DNA of 64,000 bases from Blastococcus sp. HT6-30 (GCF_039729015.1 NZ_CP155792.1:2380001-2444000), one strand, 5' to 3'. Shown: positions 24,688 through 33,693, numbered from the stretch's first letter. A program made the numbers and translations. Notes: generated from the letters alone by a model not told the origin.

Positions 24688-25227
24688 TCAGCCCCGCACC
24701 GGGATCGGGTGCGGCGCCACCAGCTCGGCCAGCGCCTGCCCCCAGCGGCGGGCCCGGTCCTCCTCCCCCTCGGCCAGCGGACCGGCGACGTCGGTGACCA
24801 GGAAGTGCTCGGCCGGCGCGGCCAGCGTCGCCCCCAGCCGGCGCAGCAGCGTCTCCTCGGTCCGGGCGGCGGGGTCCAGCGCCGTTCCCAGCGCCGGGGA
24901 GTCCAGCCGGGTGTCGAAGGCGGCGGCGTCGATGCCACGGGGCAGCGTCACCGAGTCCAGCCACTCGTGCAGCCCGAACCCCAGGTCCGGGACGACGGCG
25001 AGGTGCCGCCGGACGGCGTCCCCGCGGATGGCCGGCCGGGCCATGCCGAGGGTGTGCGTGGGCCCGCCCACCACGAGCAGCCGCACGTCCGCCGACACCT
25101 GCGTGGGCGCCTCGCGCGCGCAGGCGACGTCGACGGGCATCCGGGTGCACAGCCCGTGCGCCACCGCCATCGCGATCCGCTTCGCGTCGCCGAGCACCGA
25201 CTCGTAGACGACCAGGGCTCGGGCCAT
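24688..25227 (-). CDS. flavodoxin-like protein
   Basis: 179 residues. ALVVYESVLGDAKRIAMAVA is the FMN phosphate loop of flavodoxins in a slightly altered form (usual T/S-x-T/S-G-N-T is absent, with ESVLGDAKR here), and LLVVGGPTHTLGMARP is the second flavin-contact loop. It probably binds FMN. It may act in electron transfer or as a protoporphyrinogen-oxidase-like flavodoxin. It is divergent from ilvA. Confidence 0.75.
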   Translation of the reverse strand: MARALVVYESVLGDAKRIAMAVAHGLCTRMPVDVACAREAPTQVSADVRLLVVGGPTHTLGMARPAIRGDAVRRHLAVVPDLGFGLHEWLDSVTLPRGIDAAAFDTRLDSPALGTALDPAARTEETLLRRLGATLAAPAEHFLVTDVAGPLAEGEEDRARRWGQALAELVAPHPIPVRG

Positions 25228-25348
25228 GGACCGCTCACCGCCTCGCGCTGTTCCGGGCCGAGCACGCTAGGGCTCGGCGAGCCGTCGTGGGGCAGATCAC
25301 GGCGCGATCGACCACCTCCTCGTCCCCGGGCCGGCGGTGTCGTCGACG

Positions 25349-26638
25349 ATGGGCAGCGTGAGCACCACGCGGCGCGACGACGCACTGACCGATGACGCCT
25401 TCACCGCGCAGGTGCGCGACGCCGTCCGCCGGCTCGACGGCGTCGCCGAGCGGACGCCGCTGCAGCGCAACGCCCGGCTCTCCGGGCTGACCGGCGCCGA
25501 CGTGTGGCTCAAGCGGGAAGACCTCCAGGTCGGCCGCTCCTACAAGATCCGCGGCGCGTACACGACGATCAGCCGGCTGGACGACGACGCGCGCGCCGCC
25601 GGGGTGGTCTGCGCCAGCGCCGGAAACCACGGCCAGGGGGTCGCCTACGCCTGCCGCGCCCTGCAGGTGCACGGCCGGGTGTTCGTGCCGGGCACCACCC
25701 CGCGGCAGAAGCGCGAGCGGATCGCGGCCCTCGGCGGTGACATGGTCGAGCTCGTCGTCGTCGGTGACTCCTACGACGAGGCGGCCGCCGCGGCCGCGGA
25801 GTCGGCCCGCGTGACCGGCGCGACGCTCGTGCCGGCCTTCGACGCGCCGTCGACGGTGGCCGGGCAGGCGACGGTCGCCGTGGAGATCCTCGAGCAGCTC
25901 GGCTGCGCGCCCGACGTCGTCGTCCTGCCGGTGGGCGGCGGCGGCCTGCTGGCCGGCGCTGGGACCTGGCTGCGGATCCACTCCCCCACCACCCGGCTCG
26001 TCGGCGTCGAGCCGGCGGGTGCGGCGAACATGGCGGCCGCGCTGGCGGCCGGGGAGCCGGTGGAGCTGCCCGAGATCGACACGTTCGTCGACGGCGCGGC
26101 CGTGCGCCGGGCGGGCGCGGTCACCTATCCCCTGGTGCGCGACTCCGGCGCCGAGCTGGTCGCCGTGCCGGAGGGGCAGATCTGCACCGAGATGCTGGAC
26201 CTCTACCAGGCCGACGGCGTCATCGCCGAGCCCGCGGGGGCGCTCGCGACGGCCGCGCTCAGCGGGGGGCTGGTGACCGTGCAGCCCGGGGAGACGGTGG
26301 TCTGCCTGCTCTCGGGTGGCAACAACGACGTCAGCCGGTACGCCGAGGTGGTCGAGCGCTCGCTGGTGCACCGCGGGCTCAAGCACTACTTCCTCGTGGA
26401 GTTCCCCCAGGAGCCCGGTGCACTGCGCCGGTTCCTCGACGAGGTGCTCGGCCCCGACGACGACATCGTGCTGTTCGAGTACGTCAAACGGGACAACCGC
26501 GAGACCGGCGCCGCGCTGACCGGGATCGAGCTCGGCCGCGCCGAGGGGCTGGCGGAGCTGCTGGCCCGGATCGAGGCCAGCCCGCTGCGCATCCAGCTGG
26601 TCGCCCCGGGGTCGACGGCCTACCGCTTCCTCGTCTAG
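25349..26638 (+). CDS. ilvA: threonine ammonia-lyase
   Basis: 429 residues if read from ATG 25349; GTGs at 25337 and 25358 are alternatives. PLP enzyme of fold type II: the Schiff-base Lys is in VGRSYKIRGAYTTI, substrate loop CASAGNHGQGVAYAC, phosphate-binding glycines PVGGGGLLAG, and CLLSGGNND near the cofactor ring. The C-terminal 85 residues form an ACT-like regulatory domain (YFLVEFPQEPGALRRFLDEV), as in the short IlvA form. It converts threonine to 2-oxobutanoate and ammonia, the first step to isoleucine, and is likely feedback-regulated. Confidence 0.92.
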   Translation: MGSVSTTRRDDALTDDAFTAQVRDAVRRLDGVAERTPLQRNARLSGLTGADVWLKREDLQVGRSYKIRGAYTTISRLDDDARAAGVVCASAGNHGQGVAYACRALQVHGRVFVPGTTPRQKRERIAALGGDMVELVVVGDSYDEAAAAAAESARVTGATLVPAFDAPSTVAGQATVAVEILEQLGCAPDVVVLPVGGGGLLAGAGTWLRIHSPTTRLVGVEPAGAANMAAALAAGEPVELPEIDTFVDGAAVRRAGAVTYPLVRDSGAELVAVPEGQICTEMLDLYQADGVIAEPAGALATAALSGGLVTVQPGETVVCLLSGGNNDVSRYAEVVERSLVHRGLKHYFLVEFPQEPGALRRFLDEVLGPDDDIVLFEYVKRDNRETGAALTGIELGRAEGLAELLARIEASPLRIQLVAPGSTAYRFLV

Positions 26639-26726
26639 CAGGCCGGCGCCCTGAGCTCCCTCCCGTACTGCGCTGCCGCCCGCCCGACCACCGGTTCGGC
26701 GTCAGCACCCGGGCCGGGCACCACTC

Positions 26727-27434
26727 CTACAGCCAGGCAGGCGGCGCCGGGACGTCACCGGCCAGCCCCGAGGCGTCGGAGCGGGTCAGCCACGCGGCCA
26801 CCGCCGTCACCCGTCCCTCGATCCGCGGGCCGCCGCGCCCCCACGTCCGGTCGACATCGGTGGCGACGACGGTGACCTCCAACGCCTGGTCGCGGGCGGC
26901 GAACAGGCCGACGACGTCGTCGACGAGGGCGGTGCAGAAGTCGGCATCGAGGTCGGCGAACGAGAGCCCGGCGTCCAGGTCGATGCCGTGCACCCAGACC
27001 TCCTTGGCGCGCATCCACGGCACGGTGGACGCCGGAACCGTCACGCCCTGACCGTTGCGCACCTCCGCGGTCCAGGCCTCGACGGGCGTGGTCTCGACCG
27101 CCTGCGCCAGCCGGCCGCACGCGTCGACGTAGTCCGCACGCAGCTCCGCGGCCGGACGGGCGGCGGTGGCCTCGATGCTCGCGTCACGGACCGCACGCGA
27201 CGGGTACATCGGCGTCTCGACGCCGGTGCGCGCCCAGGTCAGCAGGTTCACCAGTGCGTCGGCGTTGCGGGCCAGGTGGGCGATGACGTGGGCGCGGGAC
27301 CAGCCGGGCAGCGCGGAGTCGCCGGCCAGCTCCTCGTCGGTCAGCCGGGCGACGAGGCCGGCGACGGCGAGCTCGCCGTCGGCCCACCACCGCTGGGAGG
27401 TCTCGAAGAAGGGGGTCGTCCGCTCGTCGGTCAC
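26727..27434 (-). CDS. mycothiol-dependent maleylpyruvate isomerase family protein
   Basis: 235 residues. DinB-like four-helix bundle with metal-site histidines in WSRAHVIAHLARNADAL and KEVWVHGIDLDAG, followed by the C-terminal domain of the mycothiol-dependent isomerase family. Members use mycothiol as cofactor for isomerisation or S-transfer. Mycothiol is an actinobacterial thiol, which supports the taxonomic guess. The exact substrate is unknown. Monocistronic. Confidence 0.85.
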   Translation of the reverse strand: MTDERTTPFFETSQRWWADGELAVAGLVARLTDEELAGDSALPGWSRAHVIAHLARNADALVNLLTWARTGVETPMYPSRAVRDASIEATAARPAAELRADYVDACGRLAQAVETTPVEAWTAEVRNGQGVTVPASTVPWMRAKEVWVHGIDLDAGLSFADLDADFCTALVDDVVGLFAARDQALEVTVVATDVDRTWGRGGPRIEGRVTAVAAWLTRSDASGLAGDVPAPPAWL

Positions 27435-27633
27435 GAGCGCCGAACCTAGCGAGGCGACGAGGCGAACAGGAACGGAGGCCGGCTGTTCACCGGAGCGACG
27501 TCCAACGCGCGACCACCCGGATCGCGTCGCCGAGCTCGTCGGGGTGGACCGTCGAGCGCGGAGGCGGCCGCCCCGGGGCCGGCGCCCGGACCCCCGCGGC
27601 GGAGCGGGGATCCGGGAACCGGCCCCGGCGGGC

Positions 27634-27867
27634 TCAGCCCGTGGGGCCGGTGGCGTCCGGCGTCCCGGCCGGCTTGTCGTCCGCGCCGCTGTCGGGCACC
27701 TGGGTCACGTCGTCGGACATGCCCCCGCCCTGCGCCGCCCGGGGCGACTGCGCGGGCGCTGCGGTCACCTGCCCGTCGTCCGGCCGCTCACCGGGGAGGT
27801 TCTCCTGGTCGTCGGGCCGCTCGTTCGCACCGCCGTAGGGACGGCCGGACATCGATCCCTCGGTCAT
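27634..27867 (-). CDS. small hydrophilic hypothetical protein
   Basis: 77 residues from MTEGSMSGRPYGGANERPDD. It is Asp/Gly/Pro/Gln-rich, has no hydrophobic helix and is probably disordered. The ATG at 27867 has GAGGGAG ahead as ribosome site. No family is known to me. The 200 bp between it and the preceding mycothiol-enzyme gene hold nothing recognisable. Confidence 0.45.
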   Translation of the reverse strand: MTEGSMSGRPYGGANERPDDQENLPGERPDDGQVTAAPAQSPRAAQGGGMSDDVTQVPDSGADDKPAGTPDATGPTG

Positions 27868-27948
27868 CGCACTGCTCCCTCGCCGTCGGGTGTGGACGCC
27901 TGCACAGCTACCCCGGCGCCGCCGCCGTCCAACCGTCGGCGGGGTGCC

Positions 27949-28905
27949 TCAGGACGGGGTGATCACCCGGACCGGGGCGCCGGCCAGGAAGGCGGCGACG
28001 TCCTCGACGGCCTCGCGGTAGAAGAGCTCGTAGGTGCCGCGGGTGACGTAGCCCAGGTGCGGGGTGAGGACGGCGCGGCGCAGTTCGCGGAGCGGGGAGT
28101 CGCGCGGCAGCGGCTCGCTGTCGTAGACGTCGAGGCCCGCGCCGGCGATGGCGCCCCGGCGCAGCACGTCGACCAGGGCCACCTCGTCGACGATCGGGCC
28201 GCGGCTGGTGTTGACCAGCACGGCGGTGTGCTTCATCAGCGCGAGGTCGTCGGCGCCGATGAGCCCGCGGGTCCGCTTGGAGAGCAGGAGGTGGATCGTG
28301 GCGACGTCGGCGGTGGCGAACAGCTCGTCCTTGTCGACCCGGCGGGCACCGACCTCGGCGGCCCGCTCGTCGGTGAGGTTCTGGCTCCACGCGATCACGT
28401 CCATGCCGAAGGCCGCGCCGATGCGGGCCACCTGCGAGCCGATCCGGCCGAGTCCGATGACGCCGAGGGTCGCGCCGGCGAGGTCGCCGCCGATCGTGGT
28501 CTGCCAGCCGCCGGCACGCATCGCGGCGTCCTCCTGCGGCAGATGCCGCACGGTGGCGAGGATCAGTGCCCAGGTCAGCTCGACGGTGGCCGTGCCCGAG
28601 GCACCGGTGCCGCAGACGGTGACGCCGAGCTCGGCGGCCGCCTCGACGTCGATGGACTTGTTGCGCATGCCGGTGGTGACGAGCAGCCGCAGGTTCGGGA
28701 GCCGCTCGAGCACCTCCCGGCTGAACCGGGTCCGCTCGCGCATGGCGACGACGACCTCGAAGGGCGCCAACCGGGCGGCGATCGCGTCGGGGTCGGCGAC
28801 GCTGTCGTGGAACTCGACGACCTCCGCCGGCTCCGGCAGCTGCGACCAGTCGGTGAACTCGGCCGCGACCGACTGGTAGTCGTCGAGGACGGCGATGCGA
28901 GGCAT
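27949..28905 (-). CDS. D-2-hydroxyacid dehydrogenase family protein
   Basis: 318 residues. NAD-binding motif LGVIGLGRIGSQVARIGAAF near the middle, followed by the family's IAWSQNLTD. Active-site Arg in VNTSRGPIVDE, Glu further on, and His in LTPHLGYVTRGTYE. The N-terminal catalytic domain holds VVAMRERTRFS. It should reduce a 2-oxoacid or oxidise a 2-hydroxyacid with NAD(H); the substrate is not known. The ATG at 28905 begins MPRIAVLDDYQ, the usual start for the group. Confidence 0.88.
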   Translation of the reverse strand: MPRIAVLDDYQSVAAEFTDWSQLPEPAEVVEFHDSVADPDAIAARLAPFEVVVAMRERTRFSREVLERLPNLRLLVTTGMRNKSIDVEAAAELGVTVCGTGASGTATVELTWALILATVRHLPQEDAAMRAGGWQTTIGGDLAGATLGVIGLGRIGSQVARIGAAFGMDVIAWSQNLTDERAAEVGARRVDKDELFATADVATIHLLLSKRTRGLIGADDLALMKHTAVLVNTSRGPIVDEVALVDVLRRGAIAGAGLDVYDSEPLPRDSPLRELRRAVLTPHLGYVTRGTYELFYREAVEDVAAFLAGAPVRVITPS

Positions 28906-28927
28906 GCGTCCGGTCTACTACAGACCG

Positions 28928-28952
28928 GTCCCCGGCCGCTCGGGCCGGGGAC
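28928..28952 (-). terminator. stem-loop terminator
   Basis: gtccccggcc pairs with ggccggggac around gctcg. It sits 7 bp past the stop of the small basic gene at 28959-29105 and upstream of the dehydrogenase. Confidence 0.65.
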
Positions 28953-28958
28953 GCGACG

Positions 28959-29105
28959 TCACGGGCGCTTGGTCCCGCTGCTGTTGCCCTTGTTGGTGAA
29001 CTTGGAGACGGCGTCCTTGATCTTCCGCTGGTTCTGCGGCTTCCGGGCCTCGTCCATGACCTTCTTGGCCATGCCACCCTTGGCGATCTTGCTCATGATT
29101 CCCAT
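28959..29105 (-). CDS. tiny basic protein, copy 1 of a pair
   Basis: 48 residues: MGIMSKIAKGGMAKKVMDEA, then KPQNQRKIKDAVSKFTNKG and a basic tail. It shares the frame K-V-x(2)-EA-(R/K)-KP-x-NQ-x-KIK-x(2)-(V/I)-S-x-F-x-NKG with the protein at 29924-30085, so the two are paralogues. One amphipathic helix is likely. Function unknown. It lies downstream of the channel-like gene on the same strand and ends at a terminator. Confidence 0.65.
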   Translation of the reverse strand: MGIMSKIAKGGMAKKVMDEARKPQNQRKIKDAVSKFTNKGNSSGTKRP

Positions 29106-29166
29106 GAGTGCTGAGTGCCCGTTCCGGGCCCGTCCACGCATGGGACGCCGCGGGTGTCCGCGAGCT

Positions 29167-29814
29167 TCATGCTGCGCGGTGCCCGCCGTCGTCCTCCGCG
29201 CCGTCGTGCTCCGCGTCGGGGCCGGCACCGGGGTCGCGGGCGAGCAGGTAGGTGGCCACGCCGAGCACGATCCCGGCGACCGCGGACAGCCCCACGATCA
29301 GCGGCGTGCTGATCTCGCCGAGCACGGCGGTGATCAGATCGCGGGAGCGGGACGTCGGGTCGGCGAGGACCACCCCGACGAAGACGGCGACCAGGACCCC
29401 GGCGCCGGCGGCGGCCACGTGGGCGAGCCGGCCGGTGAAGCCCATGCGGTCGCTGACGCTGCGGGCAGCCTTGACGATGCGCCCGGCGCGCAGGATGCGC
29501 AGCGCGCCGACGGTGCGCACCAGCCGCAGGATCTGCACGGGGCCCAGCGCGAAGACGACGGCGACGACCACCGCGACGGTCAGGGCGACCAGCCCCAGGT
29601 GCCCACGCAGCCAGGCGCGCTTGTTCTCGGCGACGACCAGCAGGATGACCGTCTCGGCGACCAGCACCAGCCCGCTGACGACGTCGATGACGTGCCCGGC
29701 GGTGCCCAGCGTGCCCTCGGCGACGGTCAGGAACATCGCCGGGATGGAGGCCAGCGCCGCGATCAGGACCGGGAGCGCCAGCCGCTCCTGCCAGTGTTCC
29801 TCGCGCGTCCTCAC
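29167..29814 (-). CDS. channel-like membrane protein with S4-type helix
   Basis: 215 residues from GTG 29814, about six membrane segments. The segment ILRLVRTVGALRILRAGRIV has arginines at regular three- to four-residue spacing, like the voltage-sensor S4 helix of cation channels. C-terminal to it two more hydrophobic helices follow without a clear selectivity filter. An upstream GTG at 29910 would add a disordered leader, but it would read through a strong hairpin at 29845-29902, so 29814 is preferred. Two tiny paralogous basic proteins flank it. Confidence 0.65.
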   Translation of the reverse strand: MRTREEHWQERLALPVLIAALASIPAMFLTVAEGTLGTAGHVIDVVSGLVLVAETVILLVVAENKRAWLRGHLGLVALTVAVVVAVVFALGPVQILRLVRTVGALRILRAGRIVKAARSVSDRMGFTGRLAHVAAAGAGVLVAVFVGVVLADPTSRSRDLITAVLGEISTPLIVGLSAVAGIVLGVATYLLARDPGAGPDAEHDGAEDDGGHRAA

Positions 29815-29844
29815 CGGCGCCCCCGCGGGCTCGGCTCCCGACGG

Positions 29845-29902
29845 CCGGGGAGCGGCCCCCGCCCGGGAGGCGGATGCCTCCTGCGCGGGGGCCGCTCCCC
29901 GG
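29845..29902 (-). terminator. long stem-loop terminator, 18-bp stem
   Basis: Positions 29845-29862 (starting ccggggagcggcccc) are exactly complementary to 29885-29902, with a smaller inner stem (ggaggc/gcctcc). It lies 22 bp past the stop of the small gene at 29924-30085 and most likely ends that transcript. It helps to place the start of the next gene downstream of it. Confidence 0.75.
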
Positions 29903-29923
29903 TTCTGCACGCTGCCGGCGGGG

Positions 29924-30085
29924 TCAGCGGACGGCGCCGCGGCCCTTGCCTGCGCCGCCGCCACCGCCCTTGTTCTGGAAGTCCGAGATGAACTTCTTGA
30001 TCTTCGCCTGGTTCTCCGGCTTCTTGGCCTCCTGGAAGACCTTCGCCGCCACACCGGACGCGATGAGCTTGCGCATCATTCCCAT
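29924..30085 (-). CDS. tiny basic protein, copy 2 of a pair
   Basis: 53 residues: MGMMRKLIASGVAAKVFQEA, then KKPENQAKIKKFISDFQNKG and a Gly-rich basic tail ending GRGAVR. It is paralogous to the 48-residue protein at 28959-29105, with the same core pattern around KP-x-NQ-x-KIK. The ATG at 30085 follows GAGGAGGCGA. The pair brackets the channel-like gene. Function unknown; short helical, possibly nucleic-acid or membrane associated. Confidence 0.65.
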   Translation of the reverse strand: MGMMRKLIASGVAAKVFQEAKKPENQAKIKKFISDFQNKGGGGGAGKGRGAVR

Positions 30086-30195
30086 GTTCGCCTCCTCGTC
30101 GTCGCCGACTCGAGCCGGCTCCTGATCAGGTTCCTCCGTGCCCCGCCGGGCGCCGCGCCAACCACGGCGCCGCCCTTCTCACCTCGTCGCGCGAC

Positions 30196-33100
30196 TCACC
30201 AGGTGTCCACGTGCGGCCGGACGCGGCCGGGCGGGCGCGGCGTGACCGCCGCCTCGCGGGTCAGGGTGGTGATCCACCGGCGGGTGTCGGCGGGATCGAT
30301 GACGTCGTCGATCTCCCAGTGGGCGGCGACGTTGAGGCCCCGGCCGTTCTCGTAGGCGGCGGCGACGGCGGCGTCGAAGGCGGCGGTCCGCGCGGCGTCG
30401 TCCTCGATGGCGGCCAGCTCCCGGCGCATGCCCAGACGCACCGCGCCCTCCAGGCCCATCGGACCGAACTCGCTGGTCGGCCAGCCTACGGCGAACCGCG
30501 GCACCTTGAGGCTCCCCCCGGCCATGGCCTGCGCGCCGAGGCCGTAGGCCTTGCGGACCACCACCGTGCCGATGGGCACCGAGAGGTTCGCGCCGATGAC
30601 GAACAGCCGGGAGAAGTGCCGGACGGTGGCCGTCTTCTCCGACTCCGGGCCGACCATGAACCCCGGGGTGTCGCAGAGGAACACGACCGGCAGGCCGTGG
30701 GCGTCGCACAGCTGCAGGAACCGGGCGGCCTTGTCGGCGGCGTCGGAGTCGATGGCCCCGCCGAGGTGGGTGGGGACGTTGGCGACGACGCCGAGCGGCG
30801 CGCCCTCCACCCGCGCGAGCGCGGTGATCATGCCGGCGCCCCAGCCGTCGCGGAGCTCGAGCACCGAGGACTCGTCGGCCAGCGCGTGCAGCACGGCGTG
30901 CATGTCGTAGACCCGCTTGCGGTTCTCCGGCACCAGGTGGCGGAGGGCACGCTGGTCGGGCGCGGTCCAGTCGGCGACCGGCCCCTGGAAGTAGGAGAGG
31001 TACTGCCGCGCCGCGGCGACGGCGGCGGCGTCGTCGGCGACCCGGACGTCGACCACCCCGTTGGCGTGCTGGACGTCGATCGGGCCGATCTCCTCCGGCG
31101 TGACGACGCCGAGCCCACCGCCCTCGATCATCGCCGGGCCGCCCATGCCGATGTTCGCGTCCTCGGTGGCGATGACGACGTCGCAGGTGCCGAGCAGCGC
31201 CGCGTTGCCGGCGAAGCAGCGGCCGCTGGCGATGCCCACGGTCGGCACCAGCCCCGAGAGCTTGCCGAACAGGGTGAAGGCCATCGTGTCGAGCGCGGAG
31301 ACGTGCGTGGAGTCGACGTCGCCGGGCCGCCCTCCCCCGCCCTCGGCGAAGAGCACGACGGGCAGCCGGCGCTTCTCGGCGAGCTCGAACAGCCGGTCCT
31401 TCTTGAGGTGCCCGCGCATGCCCTGGGTGCCGGCGAGCACGGTGTAGTCGTACGAGACGACGACCGCCGCACTTCTCTCCCGGCCCACCAGGTCGCCGTT
31501 GACGTCGGCCAGCCCGCCGACGACGCCGTCGGCGGGGGTGCGCTCCTGCAGCTCCGCCCGGCTGCGGCGGCGCTCCTGGGCGGCGAAGACCAGCGGTCCG
31601 TACTCGAGAAAGCTGCCCGGGTCGACGAGGTCGGCGAGGTTCTCCCGCGCGGTGCGCCGGCCCTGGGCGTGCCGCTTGGCCACGGCCTCCGCCCGGTGCG
31701 CGTCGAGGCCGGCCTCGTGGCGGCGGCGGACCTCGGCGAGGTCGGGGCGGTCGGCGTCGAGGTCCATCTCCTCGCGCTGCGCGTCCCCGCCGGACGCGGC
31801 GTGCTCGACCTCGGCGAGCAGCTCACCCTGGCGGACGGTCTCGCCGATCCGCACCGCGATCCGCCGGACGGTGCCACCGGCCGGCGGCGCGACGACGTGT
31901 TCCATCTTCATCGCCTCGAGGACGACGACCGCTCCTCCGGGCTCGACGGTCGTGCCCGGCCCGGCCTCGATCGCGACGACGGTGCCGGGCACGGGCGCCC
32001 GGAGCCCGTCGCCGGTCTCCCCGGCTTCCGCCGCGACGGCCGGCGCGAGGTCGGCGAGGTGGTCGTCGACGAAGGTGGTGGTCGCCTCGGTGATCTCCGG
32101 ATGCGCCAGCAGGGCCCGGAGGACGCCGGTGTTCGTGGCGACGCCGCGGACGTCGACCTCGGCCAGCGCCCGGTGCAGGTGCGCCAGCGCCTCGGGGAGA
32201 CCGCCCTGCCGCTCGTGCACCACCACCTTGGCGAGCAGGGAGTCGTAGCGGGGGCTGACCTCGGTGCCCGGCCGGGCCGCGGTGTCGACGCGCACGCCGG
32301 GGCCACCGGGCAGGGCCAGCGACGCGATCGCGCCCGCGGAGGGGACGACGACGCCGTCGGCGGTGAGCGTCTCGGCGTTGACCCGGGCCTGGACGGCGCA
32401 CCCGACGGCGCGGGGCGGGCCGTCGGCCAGCCCGAGGTCGGCGAGCGTGGCGCCGGCGGCGACGCGCAGCTGCAGCCGCACGAGGTCCAGGCCGAGGGTC
32501 TCGTCGGTGACCGGGTGCTCGACCTGCAGCCGTGGGTTGCACTCGAGGAAGACGAACCGCTCGGGGTCGCCGGCCGGCACGAGGAACTCGACGGTGGCCA
32601 GCCCCCGGAGGCCGACCTGCCGGGCGAGCGCCGCCGCGGCGTCGTGCAGCCGCCTCCGGACCGCACCCGGCAGGTTCGGCGCGGGCGCGATCTCGACGAC
32701 CTTCTGCCGGCGGCGCTGCAGGGAGCAGTCGCGGTCGCCCAGGACGACGACGTCGGCGACGGCGTCCCCGAGCACCTGCACCTCGACGTGCCGGGCGTCC
32801 TCGACCAGCTCCTCGGCCAGGAGCGCGTCGCTGCCGAAGGCGACCCGGGCCTCGCCGGAGACCGAGGCGACGGCGGCGGCGACGTCGTCGCCCCGGCGGA
32901 GGACGCGGGTGGCCCGTCCGCCGCCGCCGAACCGCGCCTTCAGCATCACCGCGCCGCTGGCCGCCACCAGCTCGGCCACCTGCTCCGCCGTGACGGCGTC
33001 GGCGGTGCCGCGCGGAACGGGAGCGCCGGCGGCCGTGGCGGCCGCCCGGGCGCGCACCTTGTCGCCGAGGACCTCCAGCACCGCGGCGCCCGGGCCGACG

Positions 33101-33405
33101 ACGGTCAGCGGTCCGCCGCCGTCCTCGCAGGCCCGCGGCAGCGCCGGGTCCTCGGACAGGAAGCCGTAGCCGGGGTGGATGAGGTCGCAGCCGGTGGCGC
33201 GCGCGGCCCGGACGACCGCCGCGGCGTCGAGGTGCGCGGCCGGGCCGCTGCCGGGGAGGAGGTGCGCCTCGTCGGCCGCGGTGAGGTGCGCGGCGTCGGG
33301 TTCGTCGGCGGGCGCGACGGCGACCGACGTCATCCCCTCGGCCGCCGCCGCACGGGCGATCCGGACGGCGATCTCACCACGGTTGGCGATCAGCAGGCGG
33401 GCCAC
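30196..33405 (-). CDS. single-chain biotin-dependent acyl-CoA carboxylase
   Basis: 1069 residues, GTG start. Biotin carboxylase at about 1-445 (RLLIANRGEIAVRIARA, ATP-grasp loop LKARFGGGGRATR, EVQVLGDAV, ECNPRLQVEHPVTDETLG); biotin carrier domain with EAMKMEH near residue 498; carboxyltransferase from about 545 to the end (acyl-CoA site THVSALDTMAFTLFGKLSG, and a CT C-half with GFMVGPESEKTA and GLGAQAMAGGS). All three activities are in one chain without an obvious BT-type linker domain, unlike the usual split AccA/AccD chains of actinobacteria. It carboxylates a short- or medium-chain acyl-CoA; the substrate is not predictable. Expressed alone. Confidence 0.9.
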   Translation of the reverse strand: MARLLIANRGEIAVRIARAAAAEGMTSVAVAPADEPDAAHLTAADEAHLLPGSGPAAHLDAAAVVRAARATGCDLIHPGYGFLSEDPALPRACEDGGGPLTVVGPGAAVLEVLGDKVRARAAATAAGAPVPRGTADAVTAEQVAELVAASGAVMLKARFGGGGRATRVLRRGDDVAAAVASVSGEARVAFGSDALLAEELVEDARHVEVQVLGDAVADVVVLGDRDCSLQRRRQKVVEIAPAPNLPGAVRRRLHDAAAALARQVGLRGLATVEFLVPAGDPERFVFLECNPRLQVEHPVTDETLGLDLVRLQLRVAAGATLADLGLADGPPRAVGCAVQARVNAETLTADGVVVPSAGAIASLALPGGPGVRVDTAARPGTEVSPRYDSLLAKVVVHERQGGLPEALAHLHRALAEVDVRGVATNTGVLRALLAHPEITEATTTFVDDHLADLAPAVAAEAGETGDGLRAPVPGTVVAIEAGPGTTVEPGGAVVVLEAMKMEHVVAPPAGGTVRRIAVRIGETVRQGELLAEVEHAASGGDAQREEMDLDADRPDLAEVRRRHEAGLDAHRAEAVAKRHAQGRRTARENLADLVDPGSFLEYGPLVFAAQERRRSRAELQERTPADGVVGGLADVNGDLVGRERSAAVVVSYDYTVLAGTQGMRGHLKKDRLFELAEKRRLPVVLFAEGGGGRPGDVDSTHVSALDTMAFTLFGKLSGLVPTVGIASGRCFAGNAALLGTCDVVIATEDANIGMGGPAMIEGGGLGVVTPEEIGPIDVQHANGVVDVRVADDAAAVAAARQYLSYFQGPVADWTAPDQRALRHLVPENRKRVYDMHAVLHALADESSVLELRDGWGAGMITALARVEGAPLGVVANVPTHLGGAIDSDAADKAARFLQLCDAHGLPVVFLCDTPGFMVGPESEKTATVRHFSRLFVIGANLSVPIGTVVVRKAYGLGAQAMAGGSLKVPRFAVGWPTSEFGPMGLEGAVRLGMRRELAAIEDDAARTAAFDAAVAAAYENGRGLNVAAHWEIDDVIDPADTRRWITTLTREAAVTPRPPGRVRPHVDTW

Positions 33406-33664
33406 CCGGCGATGCTCGCACGGACCTCCGACGCGCTGTGGCGCCGGTCACCGCCCCGCCCGGGACGCTGCGCACGCGATCGTGGACGGCCAGTCGGGGC
33501 ATGCTGACCATCGAAAAGTAAGCGCGCGATCGCTCTCCGTGCTGTCGGATGGACACGAGTCGCGACCGCCGTCGGGATCGGCGGAGGTCCGCTCGGCGAG
33601 TCGCGCTCCCGGCGGGGCCGGATGGCCCGCCACGGGAGGGCCCGGAGAGCCGCGTCCGGCCGCT
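33406..33664. other. intergenic region between carboxylase and riboswitch promoter
   Basis: This stretch of about 260 bp separates two divergent genes. It contains a short relatively A-rich patch at 33509-33521 (tcgaaaagtaagc) that could belong to the carboxylase promoter. Open frames here look like compositional noise. I see no gene or RNA before the promoter at 33665. Confidence 0.4.
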
Positions 33665-33693
33665 TTGTGACCTTTCCGTGACCGACCTAGCGT
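33665..33693 (+). promoter_or_regulatory. promoter of the riboswitch-NlpC/P60 unit
   Basis: A -35-like TTGTGA (33665-33670) and a -10-like TAGCGT (33688-33693) stand 17 bp apart, fitting housekeeping actinobacterial promoters. Transcription would begin near 33700 and run through the riboswitch at 33751. Confidence 0.5.

Noticed and set aside
29815-29910. Longer start (GTG 29910) for the channel-like protein
   Set aside because: It would be translated through an 18-bp terminator stem and only adds a disordered Ala/Pro-rich leader.
26988-29991. A 900-codon plus-strand frame crossing several minus-strand genes
   Set aside because: No domain, His/Arg/Gly-rich composition and antisense to four genes with clear families.
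30211-33507. Antisense frame of about 1100 codons over the acyl-CoA carboxylase
   Set aside because: Exact shadow of a well-conserved enzyme; no start signal and no recognisable protein.
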